Positions 1 through 7,462 of a stretch of 32,295 nucleotides of DNA are shown here, one piece after another. The stretch is from Streptosporangiales bacterium (GTDB lineage Bacteria; Actinomycetota; Actinomycetes; Streptosporangiales; Streptosporangiaceae). The notes under the pieces are model-generated. The model was not told the origin of the DNA, did not search any database, and saw nothing but the letters and a program-made list of their open reading frames with translations. Where the stretch lies: assembly GCA_009380095.1 (NCBI GenBank), contig WHSL01000045.1, positions 1 through 32,295 on the forward strand, given 5' to 3'. How positions within the stretch are numbered: position 1 is the stretch's first letter; each line of letters begins with the position of its first letter. Both the position numbers and the translations under genes were made by a program.

Positions 1-305
1 CGAACCAACTGCGCCCGCTCGGCCTCCTCCAGGACCAGATCGGCCTTCGGCCGGCCGATACGGGCCGCGTCCTCCAGACCCGCCATCCGCTCCACGGCGA
101 ACTGCCGGCGCCACTTGGCCACCGTCTTGACCGCGACACCGGCCACCCGAGCAACACCCGCGTTCGACATGCCATCAGCGCACGCCAAAACGATCTGAGC
201 CCGCACCGCCGACCGCCGATCCGGCCACCCCGCCCGACGCACCAACTCGACACGCTCGGCCTCAGACAGCGAAATCCCCACAGCGGACGGCCCAGGATGC
301 GACAT
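1..305 (-). CDS. IS630-family transposase, N-terminal part (runs off left edge)
   Basis: The reverse strand reads MSHPGPSAVGISLSEAERVE and continues open for 101 codons to the window edge. An early helix-turn-helix is visible (the stretch DGMSNAGVARVAGVAVKTVAKW cut into DGMSNAGVARVAG and VAVKTVAKW), followed by a second basic segment with GLEDAARIGRPK. This layout is that of the DNA-binding N-terminus of IS630/Tc1-mariner-like transposases; the DDE catalytic part would lie outside the window. The codon use is less GC-extreme than in the neighbours, which fits a mobile element. The start at 305 is the ATG that gives the usual family N-terminus; no strong ribosome binding site precedes it. Whether the full gene is intact cannot be seen. 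Confidence 0.8.
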   Translation of the reverse strand, partial: MSHPGPSAVGISLSEAERVELVRRAGWPDRRSAVRAQIVLACADGMSNAGVARVAGVAVKTVAKWRRQFAVERMAGLEDAARIGRPKADLVLEEAERAQLV

Positions 306-352
306 GCCAGCAGAGTAGCAACTAACCCTCAAAACTTCAGGCGGAGAACACT
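1..352. mobile_element. IS630-like insertion sequence, one end
   Basis: The transposase start lies 46 bp from a CTAG tetranucleotide at 351-354, which also holds the stop codon of the adjacent peptidase gene. IS630 elements are known to insert at TA, with a preference for CTAG, and to duplicate the TA. The element boundary is therefore inferred at about 351-353. The other terminal inverted repeat is outside the window, so the exact end is not proven. Confidence 0.5.
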
Positions 353-3300
353 AGTGCCCGCCCCGGGCGGCGACGGCGGGGGCCGGCCGGGAGAACACCT
401 GGAGCTCGGCGGCGCGGACCTGCTCCCGAGGCGGGTCCAGCACCGCGCGGTCGGGGGTCTGCTCCTCACTGGCGCAGTCGGGGTTGCTGAACACCGGGTC
501 GTTGACCGGGTTGGCCGCGCCGGTGTAGTCGGGCCCACCGGTGCACTGGCTGTCCCGGACGCGCAGCCGGATGTGCGTGGCCTGCGCGTCCCGGACGTCG
601 AAGTTCCGCAGCGTCAGGTCCGGCGCCACCGGCCGGGGCCGGACACCGGGGAACGCGTCGGGCGCACTTGAGAAGATGACGCCGAAGTCGGCCTCGTCCG
701 CACAGTCGCCGCCGGCGGTGGCGTCACAGGCGAGGATGTCGAAGGAACGCAGTGCGGAGAAGCGGCTCTGCGCCTCCGGGTCCGCGGCGTCGTCCGGGTC
801 GGCGGGCCGTAGAGCCGCGCTCACCTGGACCTCGGCCACGTGCACCGGCGCGTCGCCGAGCCGCACGGTGACCTGCCGCCCCTCCACCTGCCGCCCCGCG
901 GGGTTGCCCTCGGTGGCGGTGTCGTCGGAGGTCAGCGACGCCCAGTTGGTGGACTCGGTGTCGTCGATGAGCCGGTCCACGTTGACGCCGTCGCCGGCCG
1001 CCGTGGCCCCGCTCTTGGCGGAGGCGAGGTTGCGCCGCAGCGGCACCTGGACGACCTGGTCCTTGCCGGCCTCGAAGGTCCGGCTGAAGCGGAACGCGCC
1101 GAACCCGTCCGCCCGGGCGATGAAGTCGTACGTCCCCGGCACGAACTCCACCGTGTCGGACCGGCCGGTGGCCGGGTCGGTGTCGGCGGTGGGGCTGACC
1201 CGGGCCTCGTACGCACCCGTGTGGACGGTCATGTTCGCCGGCACCCCGTCCCCGGCGTCCACGGCCTCGAACCGTACGGTCGCCTCGTCCGAGCTCTCCG
1301 GCGAGGACCAGCCGGGCGTGGGGTCGCGGTCCGCCGCGCCGGTGGAGGCGGCGGTCTCGCCGAGGCCCCGGCGGGCGAAGCCGTCCCACAGCTCGGCCTG
1401 GTTGGCGCCGTCGAAGCGGAGCAGGTCGGCGGCGAGCATGCCGTCCCGGGAGTCGATCATCGTGGACCCGCTGGGCTGCAGCAGGAAGCCGTCGAACATG
1501 AGCTGCGCCCAGCGCCGGTTGCCCGGGCACTCCTCGGCCGGGAGCACGCCGCGCGCGCAGCGTTCCTGCAGCGCCGCGTCGCCGGACGGGAACACGCCGT
1601 CGTACTTCGCATTCAGCGCCTCCGCGATGTCGAAGTTGGCCGCGCTCCAGATCTCCCCGTCGGCGTGCGGCGAGAGGGTGCCGTTGCCGTCGTACTCCAG
1701 GTCGGAGTAGTTCAGCGGGCTGTCGTTCATGGCGTGGTTGCGGATGCCGCGCTGCTTGTTGCCGGTCACGTACGGGCCCAGCGCGAACGGGTTGGCGCCC
1801 GCCCCGGCGGTGATGCCGAAGCCGCGGAAGTACTCGGCGAAGATCAGGTCGGACCAGCTCTCGGTCTGTCCCTGGGTCTCGCCGGTGCCGGTGTCCGGGC
1901 CGGCGATCATGCGGTTGCTGATCGCGTGCCCGTACTCGTGCGCGACGACCGCCATGTCGTACGCGCCGTCGGCGCAGGCGCCGTAGAACGCGCCTGCCAG
2001 CGGCTGCCACAGGTACTGGTTGGTGATCGGCGGGATGCCGTCCTGCAGGGTGATCTGGTTGGCGTTGTCCCGGCCGTTGAACGTACGCCGTCCGGCCTGG
2101 GCGTTGCCGACCTCGGGGTCGCCCTCGCGGGTGGGCCCGGTGAGGCCGAAGTTGGACCGCTGCAGGTTGGAGGTCAGCTCGGTGAAGCCGAGGTGGTAGC
2201 TCCAGTCGTGCATCCGGTTGTGCATCACGAACAGGTTGGCGTTGGCCGCGTCGTCGTCGTTGCCGCCGGGCCGGTCGAAGGTGGTGGGGTCGCACTTGGA
2301 GGCGAACCAGTTGTTGGTCCACGGGAAGTCGTAGGTGCGCGTCGGGCTGACCGGGCGCTTGACCACCGTGTCCGGCGTCAGGAAGCTGACCTCGGAGATC
2401 GCCGTGGACGCGTTGTTCCCGTCGGTGGTGAAGGTCGGCACGCTCGGAGCCTGCACGTCCCAGGGCACGCGGGAGGCGAGGTTGCGCTGCTCCTCCTGGC
2501 AGGCCGGGTCGTCGTTCACCCAGCACCACAGCCGCCGGGTGTCGGCGCCGGGCTCGGCGGAGTCGGTGAACGGGGGGTTCGCCGGGAAGACGCGCCAGCG
2601 CGGCAGCGGGACGTCCGCGTCCGCGCTCTCGTGCGCCGTGAACACGCCGGTGTAGGCGATGCTGCCGGCGCCCGCGTTGAACGGGCAGATCTCGACCCGG
2701 TAGCCGCCCGCGGGCACGCCGCCGTCGGGTGCGTACGTCAGTACCTCGGGGCTGGTCAGCAGGTCCTGCTCGGCCACGGGTGCGGGGTCGTCGCCGAAGT
2801 ACAGCTTCACGGTGATGTCGTCGTCGAGCCCGGCGGGCAGGGTCGTGGCGACGGCGACGGTGATCTGGCCGGAGCCCTCGGGGACGTCGAACGGGCCGTG
2901 CCGCTCGGGGGTGCAGCCGCCGTCCGGGGCGGTCGCGCCGGTGAAGGGGGCCGCGGTGGGGGCGGCCAGGGGTGTGGTGGCCGGCGCGGCGGGTGCGGCC
3001 GGCGCGGCCGGGACCGAGGCGGATCGTGCGCCCTGGGCGAGATGGTCCACTCGGTCGTCGCGCAGCAGCACGGCGCCGGTCTCCGCGTCGACGAAGCTGA
3101 TGTACGCGGCCGGTCCGCCGCGCTCGTCCGAGGTGCCCTTGAGCAGGGTGACCTCCCAGACGGGCCGTACGCCGTCGGTGGGGGTGGGCAGCGCGGCCGG
3201 CCGGGCCCGCTGGACGTCGCGGACCGTCGCCGCGGTGAACGTGCTCCAGCCGTCGGCGGCCTGTACGGCGGTCAGATCGCCGAGGTTCAGTCCCGCGTTG

Positions 3301-3956
3301 GCGGCGGCGGCCCGGACCGCGTCGGCCGCGGCAAGCCGCCGCTGCCCGGTGACCGTGTCGTCCCCGGTGACGGACGACGACACCCAGGCCACGCGCCCGT
3401 CCTGCCGTACGCCGACGGTGAGCAGCCCGTCCCAGGCCGCGGCGAGGTCGCCGAAGTTCTGCCGGAACAGGACGACGTGCGGCACGTCCGGATCCCGGGG
3501 CTCGGCGCCGTCGCGCACCCGGACCAGGTCCGGGCTGTCGTACAGCGGCGTGTCGCGGAGAACCTCCAGGTCGTCCACGGCCCCCTCGCTGAGCCGGAAG
3601 AGCTCGCGGTGGTCGCGCACGAAACCGCGCGCCAGATCGGCGGCGGAGCCGGCGCGCGGGCCGGACAGGTACCCGCCGTGCCGCATGAGCACGTGCGGGG
3701 TGCCGAAGTCGTTCCAGCGCACGGTGGCGTTCAGGTCCGTGACGGCCTCGCGCTGGGCGGCGCTCGGCGTGACCTTGCCGTCGCGGGCGTCGTGGCTCGG
3801 GGCGTGTCCGTCGCCCTCACCCAGGATCGCGGGGGCCGGCCCGGTGACGGGCTGCGCGGCGCCGGCGGCCGCCGCGGCGGGCAGGGTGCCCAGGACGAGT
3901 GCCGATGCGAGGGCGATGAGAAGGGGGAGTCTGCGTAGGTGGATCCGGCGAGACAT
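351..3956 (-). CDS. secreted M36 (fungalysin)-type zinc metallopeptidase with C-terminal accessory domain
   Basis: This 1201-residue protein is a secreted zinc endopeptidase. Residues 1-36 form a signal peptide (basic start, hydrophobic core, AAAAAG region). A propeptide of FTP/PepSY type spans roughly residues 60-310. An Ala/Pro linker (about 315-345) and a beta-rich stretch precede the catalytic domain, which runs from about 470 to 880. The zinc motif is H673-E-Y-G-H677, and the probable third ligand is E699 in TESWSDL, 22 residues downstream of H677, the M36 arrangement. Fungalysins usually have HEYTH, so Gly replaces Thr here. Residues about 975-1195 resemble a discoidin/F5-8-type carbohydrate- or surface-binding domain (RNLASAKSG...TNWASL). 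The start is supported by GGAGG 9 bp upstream. The stop codon TAG coincides with the presumed IS630 target site, so the last residues could have been altered by insertion. Confidence 0.9.
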   Translation of the reverse strand: MSRRIHLRRLPLLIALASALVLGTLPAAAAAGAAQPVTGPAPAILGEGDGHAPSHDARDGKVTPSAAQREAVTDLNATVRWNDFGTPHVLMRHGGYLSGPRAGSAADLARGFVRDHRELFRLSEGAVDDLEVLRDTPLYDSPDLVRVRDGAEPRDPDVPHVVLFRQNFGDLAAAWDGLLTVGVRQDGRVAWVSSSVTGDDTVTGQRRLAAADAVRAAAANAGLNLGDLTAVQAADGWSTFTAATVRDVQRARPAALPTPTDGVRPVWEVTLLKGTSDERGGPAAYISFVDAETGAVLLRDDRVDHLAQGARSASVPAAPAAPAAPATTPLAAPTAAPFTGATAPDGGCTPERHGPFDVPEGSGQITVAVATTLPAGLDDDITVKLYFGDDPAPVAEQDLLTSPEVLTYAPDGGVPAGGYRVEICPFNAGAGSIAYTGVFTAHESADADVPLPRWRVFPANPPFTDSAEPGADTRRLWCWVNDDPACQEEQRNLASRVPWDVQAPSVPTFTTDGNNASTAISEVSFLTPDTVVKRPVSPTRTYDFPWTNNWFASKCDPTTFDRPGGNDDDAANANLFVMHNRMHDWSYHLGFTELTSNLQRSNFGLTGPTREGDPEVGNAQAGRRTFNGRDNANQITLQDGIPPITNQYLWQPLAGAFYGACADGAYDMAVVAHEYGHAISNRMIAGPDTGTGETQGQTESWSDLIFAEYFRGFGITAGAGANPFALGPYVTGNKQRGIRNHAMNDSPLNYSDLEYDGNGTLSPHADGEIWSAANFDIAEALNAKYDGVFPSGDAALQERCARGVLPAEECPGNRRWAQLMFDGFLLQPSGSTMIDSRDGMLAADLLRFDGANQAELWDGFARRGLGETAASTGAADRDPTPGWSSPESSDEATVRFEAVDAGDGVPANMTVHTGAYEARVSPTADTDPATGRSDTVEFVPGTYDFIARADGFGAFRFSRTFEAGKDQVVQVPLRRNLASAKSGATAAGDGVNVDRLIDDTESTNWASLTSDDTATEGNPAGRQVEGRQVTVRLGDAPVHVAEVQVSAALRPADPDDAADPEAQSRFSALRSFDILACDATAGGDCADEADFGVIFSSAPDAFPGVRPRPVAPDLTLRNFDVRDAQATHIRLRVRDSQCTGGPDYTGAANPVNDPVFSNPDCASEEQTPDRAVLDPPREQVRAAELQVFSRPAPAVAARGGH

Positions 3957-4097
3957 GGCGGGCTGCCTCCAGAGGTCGGCGGCTCACCCCCGAAGACACC
4001 GTGAGAGTAACTGCACCCCGTATCCCCGTCGAGACTCTCGGTGCCGAAAAATCCACCTCCCGACCCACCCGCCACCGTCACCCACCGATCTCACCCG

Positions 4098-4136
4098 CCG
4101 CCATTACCGGCCGCCATTACCCGCCGCCATCACCCG
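4098..4136. repeat. 13-bp tandem repeat, three copies
   Basis: Three units, CCGCCATTACCGG, CCGCCATTACCCG and CCGCCATCACCCG, lie head to tail at 4098-4110, 4111-4123 and 4124-4136. The third covers the stop codon of the leftward gene that ends at 4130. The unit length is not a multiple of three, and the array is mostly intergenic. Confidence 0.8.
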
Positions 4137-4660
4137 CCGGCGGCGGCCGGGGCTCCGGGGCGGCTGGAGTCGTCCTGGCGGGCGGGGTCGGAGCCGCCGG
4201 GGGCGCCGGGGTGGCCGACACCCTTGCCGAAGGCGCGATCGCCCGGGTCGCCGCCGAAGCGGCCGTCGCCGCCCGGACCGCGCTCACCGGACGTGCCGGC
4301 CCGGCGTTCCTCGGCCACGCCGGGTCCGTCCCGGCCGGGGCCGTCGCCGGCACTGGCGTGGCCGATCACCACGCCGCCACCGAGCCCCACCACGAACAGG
4401 GCCGCACCGGCCACCGCCATGGCGACCTTGCCACCCGGCCTGCGGAACCTCCACTTGGCCCTCCCGGAGCCCGCCGCAGCCTGGCTGCCCGCGCCCTCAT
4501 GCACCGTGCCCTCATGCACCGTGCCCTCGTTCGCCGCGCCCTCGCTCGTTGCGGCCTCGTTCACCGCGGGCTCGTCCGCGGGACTCTCGTTCGGAGGGCT
4601 CTCGTTGGCCGTCGCCTCGTCCGGGGTGTTCTCGTTCTGCTCGTTTCGCGGTCCGCTCAT
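4130..4660 (-). CDS. small membrane protein with acidic pentapeptide repeats
   Basis: Function unknown. The 176-residue product has three parts. Residues about 8-57 are an acidic low-complexity region built from 5-residue units of the form E-x-x-x-[N/D/H/S] (for example ESPPN, ESPAD, EGAAN, EGTVH, EGTVH). A basic patch (RAKWRFRRPGGK, 67-78) follows, then one membrane helix at about 79-101. The C-terminal 75 residues are rich in Gly, Asp and Arg. By the positive-inside rule the acidic repeats should be cytoplasmic and the Gly-rich tail outside. The start at 4660 is preferred over an in-frame ATG 9 bp upstream because GAGAGG sits 10 bp before it, whereas the other ATG directly abuts that site. 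It lies divergent from the SMP-30-like gene. Confidence 0.7.
   Translation of the reverse strand: MSGPRNEQNENTPDEATANESPPNESPADEPAVNEAATSEGAANEGTVHEGTVHEGAGSQAAAGSGRAKWRFRRPGGKVAMAVAGAALFVVGLGGGVVIGHASAGDGPGRDGPGVAEERRAGTSGERGPGGDGRFGGDPGDRAFGKGVGHPGAPGGSDPARQDDSSRPGAPAAAGG
4493..4642. repeat. 15-bp degenerate tandem repeat, ten units, inside a coding region
   Basis: Ten consecutive 15-bp units occupy 4493-4642. The first two (4493-4507 and 4508-4522, GCCCTCATGCACCGT) are identical and the rest share a core like CTCGTTC. On the reverse strand they encode the acidic pentapeptide repeats of the 4130-4660 protein. The identical pair suggests recent unit duplication. Confidence 0.8.
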
Positions 4661-4935
4661 GGCGCGCATTCCTCTCGTCGTCCGCGACGCGTTGTCGCAG
4701 CGGGCGGCCTACGTACACCGCCTCGTTCATGAGCGTGCCGAGCGAACTTCGAAGGCACCTTGTAGCGGACTTCGTACCTTCTGTGAGCAGGGGGCCGGTC
4801 AGGGGCGGGGCCCCGGTGCGAAAGCCCGCCCGGCGCCCGTCGACAGGGCGAAACGATCACTTTCCCCGCCGGGGTATGTGAGGATGCTGGCGGCGTGCCG
4901 GAAATACGGGGACCCGACCCTCACCGGGAGGCATC

Positions 4936-5835
4936 ATGAGCCGCGAGATCACCACCGTCGCCACCGGCTTCTCGTTCCTGGAGGGCCCGCGCTGGCACGA
5001 CGGCCGCATCTGGTTCAGCGACTTCTACACCCATCGCGTGCTCTCCGCCGAGGAGGACGGCGGTGACCTTCGCGTCGAGGCGGAGGTGCCGGGCCAGCCG
5101 TCAGGGCTGGGCTGGCTGCCGGACGGCCGGCTGCTGATCGTCTCGATGCGCGACACCCGGCTGCTGCGCCGCGAGCCGGACGGTTCCCTCGTCACCCACG
5201 CCGACCTGGCCGAGCACGTCGCCGGGTACGCCAACGACATGGTCGTGGACGACCAAGGCCGGGCCTACGTGGGCAACTTCGGCTTCGACCTGATGGGCGG
5301 GGCGCCGCTGGAGACGGCCTGCCTGCTGCGCGTCGACCCGGACGGCAAGGTCACGCAGGTCGCGGACGAACTCTGGTTCCCCAACGGCAGCGTGATCACC
5401 GACGACGGCGTGCTGCTGGTGGACGAGACGTTCGGCAACCGGGTGAGCGCCTTCGACATCGCCCCGGACGGGTCCCTGAGCGGCCACCGGATCTGGGCGT
5501 CGTTCGGCGACCCCCCGGGTGCGGAGCGGGACCTGGCCACGGTGATCGCCGGTGGCGGCGTCGGCGCGGACGGGTGCTGTCTCGACGCCGAGGGCGCGAT
5601 GTGGATCGCGGACGGGGCGGCGGGCCGGCTCCTCCGGGTCAGGGAGGGCGGCGAGATCGTGGAGGAGATCGACCCCCCCGGCACCGCCGTGTTCGCCTGC
5701 ATGCTCGGCGGCGCCGACGGCCGCACCCTCTACGCCTGCGCCGCGCCCGACTTCTTCGAGGAGCCCCGCAAGGCGGCCCGCGAGGCCGAGCTACTCGCCA
5801 TACGCGTCGACGTCCCCCACGCGGGCCGCCCCTGA
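4936..5835 (+). CDS. SMP-30/gluconolactonase/LRE family protein
   Basis: The 299-residue protein is a six-bladed beta-propeller of the SMP-30/gluconolactonase family, probably a cytoplasmic metal-dependent lactonase acting on a sugar lactone or related ester. Metal-site residues typical of the family are visible: E16 in FLEGPRW, N100 in GYANDM, N150 in WFPNG and D212 in GADGCC. Blade repeats of the type PDGRLLIV, DDQGRAYVG and AEGAMWIAD recur. The length is normal and there is no signal peptide. The start is set by GGGAGG at 4926-4931, 4 bp before the ATG. It stands alone between a divergent and a convergent gene, so the substrate cannot be inferred from context. Confidence 0.88.
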   Translation: MSREITTVATGFSFLEGPRWHDGRIWFSDFYTHRVLSAEEDGGDLRVEAEVPGQPSGLGWLPDGRLLIVSMRDTRLLRREPDGSLVTHADLAEHVAGYANDMVVDDQGRAYVGNFGFDLMGGAPLETACLLRVDPDGKVTQVADELWFPNGSVITDDGVLLVDETFGNRVSAFDIAPDGSLSGHRIWASFGDPPGAERDLATVIAGGGVGADGCCLDAEGAMWIADGAAGRLLRVREGGEIVEEIDPPGTAVFACMLGGADGRTLYACAAPDFFEEPRKAAREAELLAIRVDVPHAGRP

Positions 5836-5865
5836 CCGCTCAGCGGCTCCGGGCCCGCCGCCCCT

Positions 5866-5950
5866 GAGGATCAGCGGCGGACCGCCACCCGCAGGATCAG
5901 GGGCGGACCCCACCGGCAGGGTCAGCGGCGGACCGCCACCGGCAGGATCA
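5866..5950. repeat. 26-bp direct repeats between two convergent genes
   Basis: Units at 5866-5891, 5892-5916 and 5917-5942, plus a partial fourth at 5943-5950, share the core GGATCAGCGGCGGACCGCCACC; split here as GGATCAGCGG and CGGACCGCCACC. Each complete unit holds the near-palindrome GGCGGACCGCC or a variant. The last partial unit overlaps the stop codon of the leftward gene ending at 5948. The array fills the space after the rightward gene ending at 5835. Confidence 0.8.
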
Positions 5951-6466
5951 GTGCCCGGACACGCGATCCACGGGCCGCCACGGGCGCAGCCGCGGGATCC
6001 AGCCGGGCACGTTCCGCAGGTACTCCTCGTACTCCGCGCCGAACAGGCGCTTCAGCGCGGGCTCCTCATAGAAGCGCACGAACGTCATCGTGATGACGAC
6101 GATGAACGCGACCCACCACAGCAGCTCGAACCGCCCGAACAGCAAGGTCTCGCCGAGGACCACGGTGGAGAGCCCGACGTACATGGGGTTGCGCACGTAC
6201 CGGTTGAAGCCGTCCACGACCAGGTGCTGCGTCGGGGTCACCGGGACGGGAACGCCCCGGGCCTTGGCGAACTCGATGAACGCGCCGACCAGCGGGGCCA
6301 GCCCGGCGATGATCAGCAGCACGCCCACGGTCTGGGCGGCCCACCAGTTCGGCAGCGGCTCCCGGAACTCCCAGCCGGTGATCCACCAGGGCACCAGGCC
6401 GAGCACGGTGCCCGGGCCGACCACGAAGAACAGCGCGGTGCCCATGGCGGCATGAGAACGGCGCAT
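5948..6466 (-). CDS. isoprenylcysteine carboxyl methyltransferase-like membrane protein
   Basis: The 172-residue integral membrane protein belongs to the ICMT/PEMT-like methyltransferase family. Hydrophobic segments lie at about 9-30, 44-66, 98-110 and 115-131. The family signature is present: G86-F-N-R-Y-V-R-N-P-M-Y-V-G98, then EEPALKRLFG (134-143) and EYEEYLRNVPGWIPR (145-159), which form the SAM-binding C-terminal part in this fold. The physiological methyl acceptor in bacteria is generally unknown. The ATG at 6466 is chosen because GAGG lies 7 bp upstream; an in-frame GTG at 6502 has no such site. It is divergent from the tipA-like gene and convergent with the SMP-30-like gene. Confidence 0.8.
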   Translation of the reverse strand: MRRSHAAMGTALFFVVGPGTVLGLVPWWITGWEFREPLPNWWAAQTVGVLLIIAGLAPLVGAFIEFAKARGVPVPVTPTQHLVVDGFNRYVRNPMYVGLSTVVLGETLLFGRFELLWWVAFIVVITMTFVRFYEEPALKRLFGAEYEEYLRNVPGWIPRLRPWRPVDRVSGH

Positions 6467-6497
6467 CGTCGCACCTCGATCCTCCGGCCAACGCCGG

Positions 6498-6528
6498 ATC
6501 ACTAATTCAACACTTGGTGATTTATACG
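6498..6528 (-). promoter_or_regulatory. possible promoter with operator for the methyltransferase-like gene
   Basis: An AT-rich island, unusual in this window, contains on the reverse strand TATAAA at about 6526-6521 as a -10 candidate. Next to it is an inverted repeat, ATCAC at 6498-6502 and GTGAT at 6517-6521. No convincing -35 hexamer is seen. Confidence 0.4.
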
Positions 6529-6619
6529 CTAACCCCGGCCCGTCCCAGAGGTCCAGAGGGCGGAGGACAGAAATTCCTCACGAAGAGAATTCCCTTCCGC
6601 GGCGGGCGGCGAAACGGAC

Positions 6620-6650
6620 TTGCACCTCACGTAGCGTGAGGCCGCAGGAT
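6620..6650 (+). promoter_or_regulatory. MerR-type promoter and operator of the tipA-like gene
   Basis: TTGCAC (6620-6625) and CAGGAT (6645-6650) are separated by 19 bp, the stretched spacing typical of MerR-family-activated promoters. Inside the spacer lies a perfect inverted repeat, CCTCACG-TAG-CGTGAGG (6627-6643). This matches the autoregulated arrangement known for tipA. Confidence 0.85.
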
Positions 6651-6685
6651 GGCGCCGGAACGAGGAGAACGAGGGAGCGGGGGAG

Positions 6686-7444
6686 ATGGGGTACTCCGTA
6701 GGACAGGTCTCCGGCCTCGCCGGCGTCACCGTGCGTACGCTGCACCACTACGACGAGATCGGGCTGCTCTCACCGAGCGGCCGCACCGGGGCCGGCCATC
6801 GCCGGTACGCGGACGCCGATCTGGACCGGCTGCGAACGATCCTGTTCTACCGCGAGCTCGGTTTCCCCCTCGACGAGGTCGCGGCCATGCTCGATGACCC
6901 GGACGCCGAACCGCAGGAGCACCTGCGCCGTCAGCACGACCTGCTGACCGCCCGGATCGCCAGGCTCACCGAGATGGCCGCGGCCGTGGAGACCGCACTG
7001 GAGGCAGGGAAGATGGGCATCTCACTGACGCCCGAGGAGAAGTTCGAGGTGTTCGGTGCCTTCGACCCGGACGCGCACGCGGCGGAGGCCGAGGAGCGCT
7101 GGGGCGACATGGACGGCTACAAGGAGATCCAGCGCAAGGTCGGTGCCTACACCAAGGAGGACTGGCTGCGGATCAATCGGGAGCAGGAGGACTGGGGCCG
7201 GCGCTTCACGGCGCTGATGGACTCCGGCGCCACCGCCGACTCCGCGGCCGCCATGGACCTCGCGGAGGAGCACCGGCGGCACATCAGCCGTCATTACTAC
7301 GAATGCGCGTACGAGGTCCACCGCGGGCTCGGCGAGATGTACGTGACGGACCCGAGGTTCACCGCGACGTACGAGTCGATCAAGCCGGGCATGGCCGCCT
7401 ACCTGCGCGACGCCATCGCGGCCAACGCGGACCGGAACGGCTGA
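6686..7444 (+). CDS. tipA: TipAL-like MerR-family thiopeptide-responsive regulator
   Basis: The 252-residue protein matches Streptomyces TipAL along its whole length. Residues 1-70 form the MerR winged helix (YSVGQVSGLAGVTVRTLHHYDEIGLL cut as YSVGQVSGLAG and VTVRTLHHYDEIGLL), 75-109 a dimerising coiled coil, and 110-252 the TipAS ligand-binding domain (LTPEEKFEVFG, YTKEDW, GLGEMYV). TipAL binds thiostrepton-like peptides and activates its own promoter; the 19-bp-spaced promoter upstream fits this. C207 is present, but the residue aligned with C214 of TipAL, recalled as the cysteine that captures the drug covalently, is Gly. The ligand may therefore bind without a covalent bond or be a different compound. 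It ends 18 bp before the convergent thpR. Confidence 0.92.
   Translation: MGYSVGQVSGLAGVTVRTLHHYDEIGLLSPSGRTGAGHRRYADADLDRLRTILFYRELGFPLDEVAAMLDDPDAEPQEHLRRQHDLLTARIARLTEMAAAVETALEAGKMGISLTPEEKFEVFGAFDPDAHAAEAEERWGDMDGYKEIQRKVGAYTKEDWLRINREQEDWGRRFTALMDSGATADSAAAMDLAEEHRRHISRHYYECAYEVHRGLGEMYVTDPRFTATYESIKPGMAAYLRDAIAANADRNG
7013..7444 (+). CDS. TipAS-like short form, internal in-frame start
   Basis: The in-frame ATG at 7013 (Met110) is preceded by GGAGG 8 bp upstream and would give the 143-residue ligand-binding domain alone. In S. lividans the same gene yields TipAS from Met110, a free drug-binding protein made in excess over TipAL. Position and ribosome binding site are conserved here, so an alternative product is likely. 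Confidence 0.7.
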   Translation: MGISLTPEEKFEVFGAFDPDAHAAEAEERWGDMDGYKEIQRKVGAYTKEDWLRINREQEDWGRRFTALMDSGATADSAAAMDLAEEHRRHISRHYYECAYEVHRGLGEMYVTDPRFTATYESIKPGMAAYLRDAIAANADRNG

Positions 7445-7462
7445 GGGAGCGGGGGCGGCGGC

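Noticed and set aside
840-3938. A 1032-codon open frame opposite the metallopeptidase
   Set aside because: It mirrors a well-supported gene on the other strand; its composition (Gly, Arg, Val, Ala with no domain) is the usual shadow of a high-GC gene.
4670-4935. RNA gene between the repeat protein and the SMP-30-like gene
   Set aside because: The palindrome CTTCGAAG (4747-4754) and related half-sites occur, but no tRNA fold, riboswitch or terminator could be supported.
5866-5950. Possible CRISPR array
   Set aside because: The units are contiguous with no spacers, there are only three to four, and no cas genes are near.
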